DNA of 64,000 nucleotides from Psychroserpens damuponensis (GTDB lineage: Bacteria > Bacteroidota > Bacteroidia > Flavobacteriales > Flavobacteriaceae): contig NZ_JXJO01000023.1 of the NCBI RefSeq assembly GCF_000826655.1, positions 1 to 64,000 on the forward strand, given 5' to 3'. The notes below the pieces were generated by a model. The model saw only the letters and a list, made by a program, of their open reading frames with translations. It searched no databases and was not told the origin of the DNA. The position numbers were made by a program, and so were the translations under genes. This document shows positions 34,028 through 41,805 of this stretch, in pieces; positions within the stretch are counted from its first letter, which is position 1; each line of letters starts with the position of its first letter.

Positions 34028-34741
34028 ATGAAGAGAATACTTATAATTTTAATTTTATTAATAGCTACACAAACTGTATCTGCTCAACTATTTAGTAAGG
34101 AAAAAATAAAAAACATAGAGAATTTTGATAAGCAACGAGTGTCTTGGGGATTTTACTTAGGGCTAAACAGTTACGATTATCAGTTTACCTATGAAGAAGA
34201 TCAACCCGATATATTGGTAGAAACCAACATGGGTTTTAGTGTTGGTTTGGTATCCAACCTTAGACTTAACGATTATTTTGATTTACGTTTTGAACCTGGC
34301 TTATTTATAACCACTAGAAATATACAATACGACCCTTCATATTTTAATGGTACCGATCCTACCAGTTCAGATTTAATGCGTGAAGTTAAATCTACTTATG
34401 TACATTTTCCATTATTGCTAAAAGTATCAACCAAACGATTTAATAATATCAAACCTTTTATTATTGGCGGATTTTCTACAGCCTTAAACTTATCAAGCAA
34501 TCAAGAAAACCCAGATGATAATGCTGCTGGACAATTTAGAACAAAGAAAAGCGTATTATTTTACGAGTTAGGATTTGGTATCGATTTTTATAATCAATGG
34601 TTTAAATTTACGCCTTCTATTCGTGGCGTTTTTGCACTAAATGATGAATTAGTAAGAGATGAAGATCCTAATAGTCCTTGGACGAGTAACGTATCTACAA
34701 TGAAAACTAGAGGCGTGTTTTTAAATTTTACATTTCAGTAG
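34028..34741 (+). CDS. porT: Type IX secretion protein PorT (outer-membrane beta-barrel)
   Basis: A 237-residue exported protein with a signal peptide (to VSAQ, residue 20) and an eight-strand-type barrel (GFYLGLNSYDYQFTYE, VGLVSNLRLNDYFDLRFEPGLF, FYELGFGIDFYNQWFKF, GVFLNFTFQ with a C-terminal aromatic). Length, pattern and position after ubiE match PorT/SprT, a component needed for T9SS function in Porphyromonas and Flavobacterium. It begins 25 bp after ubiE, so the two are probably cotranscribed. A C(UUCG)G word lies just downstream at 34767-34775. Confidence 0.87.
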   Translation: MKRILIILILLIATQTVSAQLFSKEKIKNIENFDKQRVSWGFYLGLNSYDYQFTYEEDQPDILVETNMGFSVGLVSNLRLNDYFDLRFEPGLFITTRNIQYDPSYFNGTDPTSSDLMREVKSTYVHFPLLLKVSTKRFNNIKPFIIGGFSTALNLSSNQENPDDNAAGQFRTKKSVLFYELGFGIDFYNQWFKFTPSIRGVFALNDELVRDEDPNSPWTSNVSTMKTRGVFLNFTFQ

Positions 34742-34797
34742 TAAACGTATTTAGCAACACCTTTTTTCTTCGGAAATTTGAACAACTAACCTCAATC

Positions 34798-35517
34798 TCA
34801 ACCATTAAAACGTTTAAACTCGCTCAACACAATTGACGTTGCTGTAGCCACATTTAAACTCTCTGTAGCTTGTACATCTCCAAACCTTGGAATACTTATT
34901 TTTTTAGTAACCCGTTTTTCAATCGTTTTAGAAATCCCATTAGCTTCGTTACCCATAACAATGATTCCGCTGTTAGGTAATGTTTCCAAATAGATATTGT
35001 TTCCATCCATAAACGTCCCGAAGACATCCTCTTGATAGGCTTTTAAATAGGCTTCTAAATCTACATACTGAATATCAATTCTTGCCAATGAACCCATAGT
35101 AGCTTGGACAACTTTAGAGTTATAACAATCTACAGTCGCATTACTACACACCAACTGTTTAATTCCAAACCAATCACATAACCTAATAATGGTCCCTAAA
35201 TTACCTGGATCTCGAACATCATCTAAAGCTAAAACTAATCCTTGAGCGATAGTGTTGGTTCTCTTCGGAATTTTAAAAATAGCAACAGCTGTATTTGGAG
35301 ACTTTAAACTACTAATTTTTTGAAGTTCCTTATCTGAAATCAAGATCATTTCAGCATTAAAAATAGTTTCCGTAGAAAACAATATATGGAGCTCAAAACT
35401 TGAATTCAAAAACTCGTTGATACCTTTTATACCTTCTACTACAAATAATTGCTCCTGCTGTCTAAACTTTTTTTGTTTTAGGCTCGTAATTAATTTTATA
35501 TGACTCTTGGTTAGCAT
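34798..35517 (-). CDS. TrmH family (SpoU) RNA 2'-O-methyltransferase
   Basis: A 239-residue SPOUT-class enzyme. ATG 35517 (MLTKSHIKLITSLKQKKFR) is used; the ORF is open to 35646, but that extension overlaps the next gene's leader. An N-terminal substrate-binding domain (about 1-85) is followed by the trefoil-knot domain with the three SpoU motifs: ALDDVRDPGNLGTIIRL, IIVMGNEANGISK and ISIPRFGDVQATESLNVATA. It methylates ribose in tRNA or rRNA, and the exact site cannot be read from sequence. It is convergent with porT and divergent from tamL. Confidence 0.93.
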   Translation of the reverse strand: MLTKSHIKLITSLKQKKFRQQEQLFVVEGIKGINEFLNSSFELHILFSTETIFNAEMILISDKELQKISSLKSPNTAVAIFKIPKRTNTIAQGLVLALDDVRDPGNLGTIIRLCDWFGIKQLVCSNATVDCYNSKVVQATMGSLARIDIQYVDLEAYLKAYQEDVFGTFMDGNNIYLETLPNSGIIVMGNEANGISKTIEKRVTKKISIPRFGDVQATESLNVATATSIVLSEFKRFNG

Positions 35518-35610
35518 TAATTTAAAGGTAATAATGTAAAATTGTAATAAAAATACAAAGTAATACTTTTTTGGTCTTATAATTGTTATGATAAGAAGAT
35601 AATAAAACTG

Positions 35611-35618
35611 TAAATTTG
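35611..35618 (+). promoter_or_regulatory. Promoter -7 element TAAATTTG for tamL
   Basis: An exact TAnnTTTG, 12 bases before the tamL ATG at 35631. Confidence 0.5.
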
Positions 35619-35630
35619 GATAGATTTTAA

Positions 35631-38198
35631 ATGCAAACATCCTCACTTTTGAAATATACCGTTTTAAGACTATTAATCGTTAGTTTGATATGCTCTACAT
35701 TCTCATGTGATGTAATGAAGCGCGTAAAAAAAGACGAGCACTTATTAGTAAATAACACGGTTTTAGTTAATGATAAAACCACGTCTACTGAAACGATTGA
35801 AAACTTACAGTATCAAAAGCCTAACGGTACACTTTTGGGTATTCCTCTTCGCATTCATATTTACAATTTGGCGAGACCTAATATAGACTCCATTTTACAA
35901 GCTAAAGTTTTAGACAACCCGAGAAAAGTAGCTTGGAAAACAAAATTACTGTCTAAAAAACAATTTTATAAAGAACTACAATCTAGAAAAAACTTTAATA
36001 ATTGGCTAAAAAAAACGGGGGAAGCACCAACCATATACAACGAAAAAAAAGCAGAAAGAACAGCTCTAGCTTTAAAAAAATATTATTTCAGTAAGGGATG
36101 GTTTGATGTAAAAACCTCTTTTGACACTAAAAAGGATAGCACCCAAAAAGCAAGAGTTACTTATAATGTAAAAACAGGACAACCCTATATTTTAGACTCG
36201 ATTACCTCTACTATTAAAACACCTGCTATTGATACACTTTACAATTCGAGCTTAAAAAAAAGATCGCTAATAGCTAAAGGACAGCAGTACGATGAAGAAA
36301 ATTACGCTAACGAACGCGACCGATTAACAACACAACTTAGAAATTCTGGGTTTTATTATTTTGGCCAAGATTATATCACCTATGACATTGATACAGTGCG
36401 TACAAACAAAAAAGTAAATACAAATTTAATTATTGCGAATAGAACCATTAGAAATGAAGACTCTGTAGCTAGAGTACCTTTTAAGGTCTACAAAATTAAG
36501 GATGTCAATATTTATACCGATTATAAAAATGAATATCGAGATTCTACCATTACAGATTCGGTCACCTTTAAAAATTACAACCTATACAGCTATAATAAAC
36601 TAAAATACAGGCCAAGTGCCATTACAGATGCCGTATTTATCACCAAAGGTGATGTGTTTAAAGACATCGCAAGAACCAGAACATATCGCTATTTAAGTGA
36701 ACTCAAAGCATTTAGATATCCAAGAATTGATTACATCCCAAATGAGCAAGATTCTACTTTAACCGCTAATGTGTACCTTATTCCGAAGAAAAAATTTGAA
36801 CTCACTAGTAGCTTTGAAGTATCTCAAAGTAACATCCAAACCGTAGGATTTGGGTTTAATGCCGGACTAAAAATTAGAAACATTTTTAGAGGTGCAGAAA
36901 CTTTAGAAATTTCAGGACTTGGCTCTATAGGATCATCTAAAGAAGCCTCAAGTAGTACCGATCAATTTTTTGATATTAATGAAGTTGGAGGTAATATTAG
37001 ATTAAACATCCCAAGATTTTTTCTTCCTTTTAAAACCGAAAAAATCGTCCCAAAATACATGTCACCAAGCACAAGTATAAATTTAAGTGCAACTAGTCAA
37101 CGAAACATAGGCTTAGACAAACAAGCATTTACAGGAGCACTAAACTATAATTGGTATCCTACTAATAAAGTTACCAATAGTTTTGATTTACTTAATGTAC
37201 AATATGTAAAAAACCTAAATATTGGTAATTATTTTGGCGTTTATGAAAACTCGTTTTCTAGCTTAAACTCCATAGCACAAGATCTTGGCATTATTGATGA
37301 AAATGAAGTGCTACGAGACCCACCAGATTTAGGAAGTTCATTTGCTCCTGCAGATCAATTTATTAATGACGTTGTAAATGGAAATACGACACTAGATACA
37401 ACAGATGACGATTATATAACCGTAAGTAACATCAAGCAACGTAAAGATCGACTTACAGAAGACAACCTTATTTTTTCATCGAGCTTTAATTATGTAAAAA
37501 ACAGAAGAGAAAACTTATTTGATAAAAACTTCTCTATTGTAAGATTACGATTAGAACTTGCCGGAAATATGCTATCCAACCTGTCTAATGTTTTAGGTCT
37601 TGAAAAAAACACCGATGATAAGTACGAAGTATTTGGCGTTCCATTTTCTCAGTATGCCAAAGCCGAAATTGATTATGTTAAGCATTGGGATTTAGGTCGA
37701 AAAAATGAATTTGCTGTACGTAGTTATTTTGGTATTGCCATTCCTTATGGTAACTCTGACAACATCCCATTTGCAAAAAGTTTCTTCGCAGGAGGACCTA
37801 ATGATATTAGAGCTTGGACAGCCTATAATTTAGGACCAGGACGCACAGTCTCAACAAATGAGTTTAATGAAGCAAATTTAAAAATTACATTGAGTGCAGA
37901 ACAACGTTTTAATTTATTAGGACGTTTTAATGGTGCCGTATTTGTAGATGCTGGTAATATTTGGAATGTCTTTGATAATGTTGAAGACGAAGCAGCCACC
38001 TTTGATGGGTTGAGCTCATTAAAAGATATTGCTGTAGGTTCTGGCTTTGGTCTCAGATACGACTTTAGTTTCTTTGTATTAAGAGGTGATATTGGCTTTA
38101 AAACCTATGATCCTTCAAGAACTTTAGGCGAGCGTTGGTTTAAAGATTACAACTTTGGAAATGCCGTTTATAATATTGGTGTTAACTATCCTTTTTAA
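35631..38198 (+). CDS. tamL: Translocation and assembly module lipoprotein TamL (BamA/TamA superfamily)
   Basis: An 855-residue outer-membrane Omp85-family protein. The N-terminus has a lipoprotein signal ending CSTFSC (Cys26), which sets TamL apart from ordinary TamA. POTRA-like repeats fill about 30-370. The C-terminal half is a 16-strand D15 barrel, with FFAGGPNDIRAWTAYNLGPG resembling the conserved lid-lock motif, LSAEQRFNLLGRFNGAVFVDAGN and a terminal Phe (GVNYPF). TamA-type proteins help insert outer-membrane proteins together with TamB; no tamB is adjacent. It is divergent from the TrmH-type gene. Confidence 0.9.
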   Translation: MQTSSLLKYTVLRLLIVSLICSTFSCDVMKRVKKDEHLLVNNTVLVNDKTTSTETIENLQYQKPNGTLLGIPLRIHIYNLARPNIDSILQAKVLDNPRKVAWKTKLLSKKQFYKELQSRKNFNNWLKKTGEAPTIYNEKKAERTALALKKYYFSKGWFDVKTSFDTKKDSTQKARVTYNVKTGQPYILDSITSTIKTPAIDTLYNSSLKKRSLIAKGQQYDEENYANERDRLTTQLRNSGFYYFGQDYITYDIDTVRTNKKVNTNLIIANRTIRNEDSVARVPFKVYKIKDVNIYTDYKNEYRDSTITDSVTFKNYNLYSYNKLKYRPSAITDAVFITKGDVFKDIARTRTYRYLSELKAFRYPRIDYIPNEQDSTLTANVYLIPKKKFELTSSFEVSQSNIQTVGFGFNAGLKIRNIFRGAETLEISGLGSIGSSKEASSSTDQFFDINEVGGNIRLNIPRFFLPFKTEKIVPKYMSPSTSINLSATSQRNIGLDKQAFTGALNYNWYPTNKVTNSFDLLNVQYVKNLNIGNYFGVYENSFSSLNSIAQDLGIIDENEVLRDPPDLGSSFAPADQFINDVVNGNTTLDTTDDDYITVSNIKQRKDRLTEDNLIFSSSFNYVKNRRENLFDKNFSIVRLRLELAGNMLSNLSNVLGLEKNTDDKYEVFGVPFSQYAKAEIDYVKHWDLGRKNEFAVRSYFGIAIPYGNSDNIPFAKSFFAGGPNDIRAWTAYNLGPGRTVSTNEFNEANLKITLSAEQRFNLLGRFNGAVFVDAGNIWNVFDNVEDEAATFDGLSSLKDIAVGSGFGLRYDFSFFVLRGDIGFKTYDPSRTLGERWFKDYNFGNAVYNIGVNYPF

Positions 38199-38298
38199 CC
38201 CATAATAGCACTATTTTTTTCGCTAAAACCGATAACGTTTGCGTAAAAATCTATCTTATGAAACTCTTAAAATCTACTCAAATTATTCAAAATTTACG

Positions 38299-38306
38299 TA
38301 TTTTTG
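38299..38306 (+). promoter_or_regulatory. Promoter -7 element TATTTTTG for the aldolase gene
   Basis: An exact TAnnTTTG, 26 bases before the ATG at 38333. Confidence 0.6.
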
Positions 38307-38332
38307 AAACTTAACATTCAACAAAAAAAATC

Positions 38333-39400
38333 ATGGGTCACAACATAAAACCAGGAGTAGCTACAGGAAAAGAAGTTCAAGCAATTTTTAATCTTGCTAA
38401 AGAAAAAGGATTCGCTTTACCAGCAGTTAACGTTATTGGTTCTAATACAATTAATGGAGTTTTAGAAACTGCAAAAGAATTAAATGCACCAGTAATTATT
38501 CAGTTTTCAAATGGTGGTGCTCAATTTAATGCAGGTAAAGGTTTAAGCAACGAAGATCAAAAAGCTGCAATTGCAGGTTCTATTGCTGGCGCAAAACATG
38601 TGCACCTAATGGCAGAAGCATACGGAGTACCTGTAATTTTACATACAGACCATTGTGCAAAAAAATTACTACCTTGGATTGACGGTTTATTAGATGCAAG
38701 TGAAGAACATTTTGCCGCAACTGGCAAATCACTTTACAGTTCTCACATGATAGATCTTTCCGAAGAACCTATTGAAGAAAATATAGAAATTTGCAAAACA
38801 TACCTAGAGCGTATGAGCAAAATGGGAATGACCTTAGAAATAGAATTAGGTATTACAGGAGGTGAAGAAGATGGTGTAGATAATAGTGATGTTGATGAAT
38901 CAAAATTATACACACAACCAGAAGAAGTAGCTTACGCTTATGAAGAGCTAAGCAAGATAAGTGACCAGTTTACCATTGCTGCTGCATTTGGAAACGTACA
39001 TGGCGTTTACAAACCAGGTAATGTGAAATTAACACCAAAAATTCTTAAAAATTCTCAAGAGTTTTTATCTAAAAAACACAATTTACCTCACAACCATATC
39101 GATTTTGTATTTCACGGTGGATCAGGTTCTACAGAAGAAGAAATTCAAGAAGCTATTGGGTACGGTGTCATTAAAATGAATATTGATACAGACATGCAAT
39201 ACGCATTTATGAGTGGTGTACGAGATTATATGGGAGAAAAAAGTGACTACCTAAAAACACAATTAGGCTCTCCAGACGGTCCAGCATCACCAAACAAGAA
39301 ATATTACGATCCTCGCGTTTGGTTACGTAAAGGAGAAAATGCATTTGTTGAGCGCCTTAAAAAAGCATTTGAAGACCTTAACAATGTAAACACATTGTAA
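38333..39400 (+). CDS. fbaA: Class II fructose-bisphosphate aldolase
   Basis: A 355-residue zinc-dependent aldolase of glycolysis and gluconeogenesis, cleaving fructose-1,6-bisphosphate to DHAP and glyceraldehyde-3-phosphate. Zinc and catalytic motifs are ILHTDHCAKKLLPWIDG, SSHMIDLSEEP, AAFGNVHGVYKPGN and DFVFHGGSGSTEEEI. The length and these motifs correspond to the FbaA (class IIA) group. It carries its own promoter element and is followed by a large inverted-repeat element instead of a simple terminator. It contains a TTCCGAAGA word at 38758-38766. Confidence 0.96.
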   Translation: MGHNIKPGVATGKEVQAIFNLAKEKGFALPAVNVIGSNTINGVLETAKELNAPVIIQFSNGGAQFNAGKGLSNEDQKAAIAGSIAGAKHVHLMAEAYGVPVILHTDHCAKKLLPWIDGLLDASEEHFAATGKSLYSSHMIDLSEEPIEENIEICKTYLERMSKMGMTLEIELGITGGEEDGVDNSDVDESKLYTQPEEVAYAYEELSKISDQFTIAAAFGNVHGVYKPGNVKLTPKILKNSQEFLSKKHNLPHNHIDFVFHGGSGSTEEEIQEAIGYGVIKMNIDTDMQYAFMSGVRDYMGEKSDYLKTQLGSPDGPASPNKKYYDPRVWLRKGENAFVERLKKAFEDLNNVNTL

Positions 39401-39456
39401 CAAACTCATTTAGTGATTTGTAACACACTAAATTTCACTGAATTTAATATTTTTTT

Positions 39457-39586
39457 GGGCGTTACGACAAAATTAAACTTTTTGTGTTTAATTTTGTCGT
39501 CAGGCTTTCAGCTATATCTTTTTTTAAAGCAGGTTTTTAACATAAAACCCACTTCAAAAAAAGGATGCCGCTTTAATCCTTAACGC
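39457..39586. repeat. Nested inverted-repeat intergenic element (three-way-junction-like)
   Basis: Three layers of symmetry lie in about 130 bp. The outer arms are GCGTTA (39459-39464) and TAACGC (39581-39586). Inside is a perfect 15-bp hairpin, 39464-39478 with 39486-39500, with a 7-base T-rich loop. A second imperfect hairpin follows, with TCTTTTTTT (39518-39526 region) facing AAAAAAAGGAT and an inner GGTTTT/AAAACC. The flanking words GGGCGTTA and GGCTTTC resemble a dispersed repeat that I remember from other Flavobacteriaceae (unchecked). Only one copy is seen in this window. Confidence 0.65.
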
Positions 39587-39641
39587 AATTCCGATTTAGA
39601 ACACTTCTAATTTCGTATATTTAATATCGAAAATTAAAAAT

Positions 39642-40499
39642 ATGTCTTGGTTTAAAAGAAAAGAAAAAGGGATAACAACCTCTACCGAAGAGAAAAAAGA
39701 CACACCTAAAGGGCTGTGGTACAAATCTCCTACCGGTAAAATAATAGATACAGAAGAACTTGAAAAAAATTTCTACGTAAGTCCAGAAGATGGTTATCAC
39801 GTAAGAATTGGTAGTAGAGAATACTTTGGAATTCTATTTGATGACAATAAATATAAAGAGTTAGATGTAAATCTAACCTCTAAAGATCCATTAAAATTTG
39901 AGGATACTAAAAAATATCCAGATCGTTTAAAAGCCGCTCAAGAAAAAACAAAACTTAAAGACGCTGTAAGAACAGCTGTTGGTAAATCTAAAGGCGAAGA
40001 TTTAGTTATTGCTTGTATGGATTTTTCTTTTATTGGAGGATCAATGGGAAGTGTTGTTGGAGAAAAAATAGCAAGAGCAGCCGAATATTCACTTAAAAAT
40101 AATATCCCTTTTATGATCATTTCCAAATCTGGAGGTGCTCGTATGATGGAAGCAGCTTTATCTTTAATGCAACTCGCAAAAACATCGGTTAGACTTGCAC
40201 AATTAGCCGATGCAGGAATTCCGTATATTTCGTTATGTACAGATCCAACAACAGGAGGAACAACAGCCTCATTTGCAATGCTAGGCGATATTAATATTGC
40301 AGAGCCTGGAGCACTTATTGGTTTTGCTGGCCCTAGAATTGTAAGAGACACTACAGGACAAGAATTACCAGAAGGTTTTCAAACATCCGAATTTCTACTA
40401 GACCATGGGTTTTTAGATTTTATAACGCATAGAAGAGATTTAAAAAACAGAGTTAACCAGTATATAGACCTAGTAATGAATAAGCCCTTAAGAGCATAA
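39642..40499 (+). CDS. accD: Acetyl-CoA carboxylase carboxyltransferase subunit beta, without the zinc-ribbon cysteines
   Basis: A 285-residue beta subunit of the carboxyltransferase that transfers CO2 from biotin to acetyl-CoA in fatty-acid synthesis. The crotonase-fold body is intact: [64 protein letters not shown]. The N-terminal segment aligns with the E. coli C4 zinc ribbon, but both C-x-x-C pairs are replaced ([22 protein letters not shown]). I believe this loss is shared by related flavobacteria. Its partner accA is not in the window. TATATTTA at about 39616, one base off consensus, may be the promoter. Confidence 0.95.
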   Translation: MSWFKRKEKGITTSTEEKKDTPKGLWYKSPTGKIIDTEELEKNFYVSPEDGYHVRIGSREYFGILFDDNKYKELDVNLTSKDPLKFEDTKKYPDRLKAAQEKTKLKDAVRTAVGKSKGEDLVIACMDFSFIGGSMGSVVGEKIARAAEYSLKNNIPFMIISKSGGARMMEAALSLMQLAKTSVRLAQLADAGIPYISLCTDPTTGGTTASFAMLGDINIAEPGALIGFAGPRIVRDTTGQELPEGFQTSEFLLDHGFLDFITHRRDLKNRVNQYIDLVMNKPLRA

Positions 40500-40520
40500 A
40501 TTCATTCTATACTTACAACT

Positions 40521-40559
40521 AAAAAAAACCTCACCATTTATTTTGGTGAGGTTTTTTTT
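40521..40559 (+). terminator. Rho-independent terminator after accD
   Basis: A 12-bp stem AAAAACCTCACC / GGTGAGGTTTTT (40524-40535 and 40545-40556) with a 9-base loop and a T-run. Confidence 0.9.
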
Positions 40560-40992
40560 GGTTCCTCATTTTTAATCATTAGCAACAACAAAAACTCACC
40601 ACAAACCGCCACAATATATAGCACACTGTATATTAATGGTTTATAATTGTTTTTTCTAAATAAAATTACTATTTTCGTTTTGATATAAAATTCTCCCTAA
40701 GAATTTACTGTTGCAACATTGAATAACCCAAATCTCATTCATAACAACAAATTGAAAATAGAAGTAACTTCACTTAAAACGACATTGCAATGTATGACAA
40801 CGTCGTTCCAATTTAACCCATTGTATTTTTATGTGTTTTAAACATCCACATTTTATCAAAAAATTCAATATGTCTTTGAAGTTATCTAAACATATAAACT
40901 CACTAAATGTTGTGGTTTAATCAACTTCAAATAATGATTTACCCTAAAACAAAAATAAATGTGACGATTAATAAACTTTAAATACAGAATAT
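40560..40992. other. AT-rich upstream region of the CheB/CheR kinase gene, with a small palindrome
   Basis: About 430 bases with no ORF that I would call on either strand and no exact TAnnTTTG near the next gene. It holds the 12-base palindrome ACATTGCAATGT (40782-40793), partly inside a wider inverted pair AACGAC (40778-40783) / GTCGTT (40802-40807). This could be an operator for the downstream gene, but it is short enough to be chance. Confidence 0.35.
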
Positions 40993-41805
40993 ATGAATTC
41001 AAAACTTAAAGAATTTAATGTTGTTGGTATCGGTGCTTCTGCTGGAGGACTAAAAGCGCTTCAAAACTTATTTCGATACATACCCGATGACACAGGTATG
41101 TCGTTTATTATTGTACAACATTTATCTCCAGACTTTAAAAGTTTAATGCCTGAACTACTTAGTAAGTTCACTAATATGACCATTCATACCGCAAAAGACA
41201 AATTACCTATTAAACCAAACTGTATTTATTTAAATCAAAGAAATAAAAATTTACATATTAAAGGTTCTAAAATTTATCTATTAGAAAAAGGTCCAAAAAA
41301 CAATCTCAACTTACCCATAGATATTTTTTTCCATACACTGGGTGAAGAATTTAAAGAAAAGTCCATAGCCATAATTCTTTCTGGAACAGGATCAGATGGT
41401 TCTAGAGGTATCACAACCGTAAAAGAAAAAGGAGGTATTACAATAGCTCAAAACCCAGAAGAAGCCGAGTTTGATGGAATGCCAAATGCAGCTATAAATA
41501 CTAATGCAGTAGACTATATAAAAAGCACTCAACAAATTGCCAAAATTTTAACCTCTAAAAATATAGAATTAAAAATCCTAAATGCCTTAGATTTAAACAC
41601 ACAAAAGCTAGAAACTGAGTTTAAAGGAATTCTTGTTGAAATTTATAAACATTGTGGCGTAGATTTTAGAGAATACAAAAAAAATACAATCATACGTAGA
41701 ATGGAAAAACGTATGGGGATTAATAACATTAACAACATTAAAAGTTATAGTGAGTTTGTAAAAAAAACGACAAAGAAAAAGAAGCACTCAGAGATGATTT
41801 TTTAA
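40993..41805 (+). CDS. 5' part of a split CheB-CheR-hybrid histidine kinase: CheB domain and CheR N-terminal domain
   Basis: The first 256 or so codons match a CheB methylesterase domain (about 8-185) with its catalytic triad visible: Ser in GIGASAGGLKAL, His in VQHLSPDF, Asp in LSGTGSDGSRG. The CheR N-terminal helical domain follows (about 195-256, HCGVDFREYKKNTIIRRMEKRM). The frame is then lost in an 8-A run at 41760-41767 and stops 14 codons later (TTKKKKHSEMIF). The expected continuation lies in the -1 frame at 41763-45428. There is no N-terminal receiver domain, as usual for CheB-CheR fusions. As it stands it would encode an active-looking methylesterase with a truncated CheR. Confidence 0.8.
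   Translation: MNSKLKEFNVVGIGASAGGLKALQNLFRYIPDDTGMSFIIVQHLSPDFKSLMPELLSKFTNMTIHTAKDKLPIKPNCIYLNQRNKNLHIKGSKIYLLEKGPKNNLNLPIDIFFHTLGEEFKEKSIAIILSGTGSDGSRGITTVKEKGGITIAQNPEEAEFDGMPNAAINTNAVDYIKSTQQIAKILTSKNIELKILNALDLNTQKLETEFKGILVEIYKHCGVDFREYKKNTIIRRMEKRMGINNINNIKSYSEFVKKTTKKKKHSEMIF

Noticed and set aside
39938-40351. 137-codon ORF on the minus strand opposite accD
   Set aside because: Antisense shadow within conserved accD; no signal, promoter or recognisable family.
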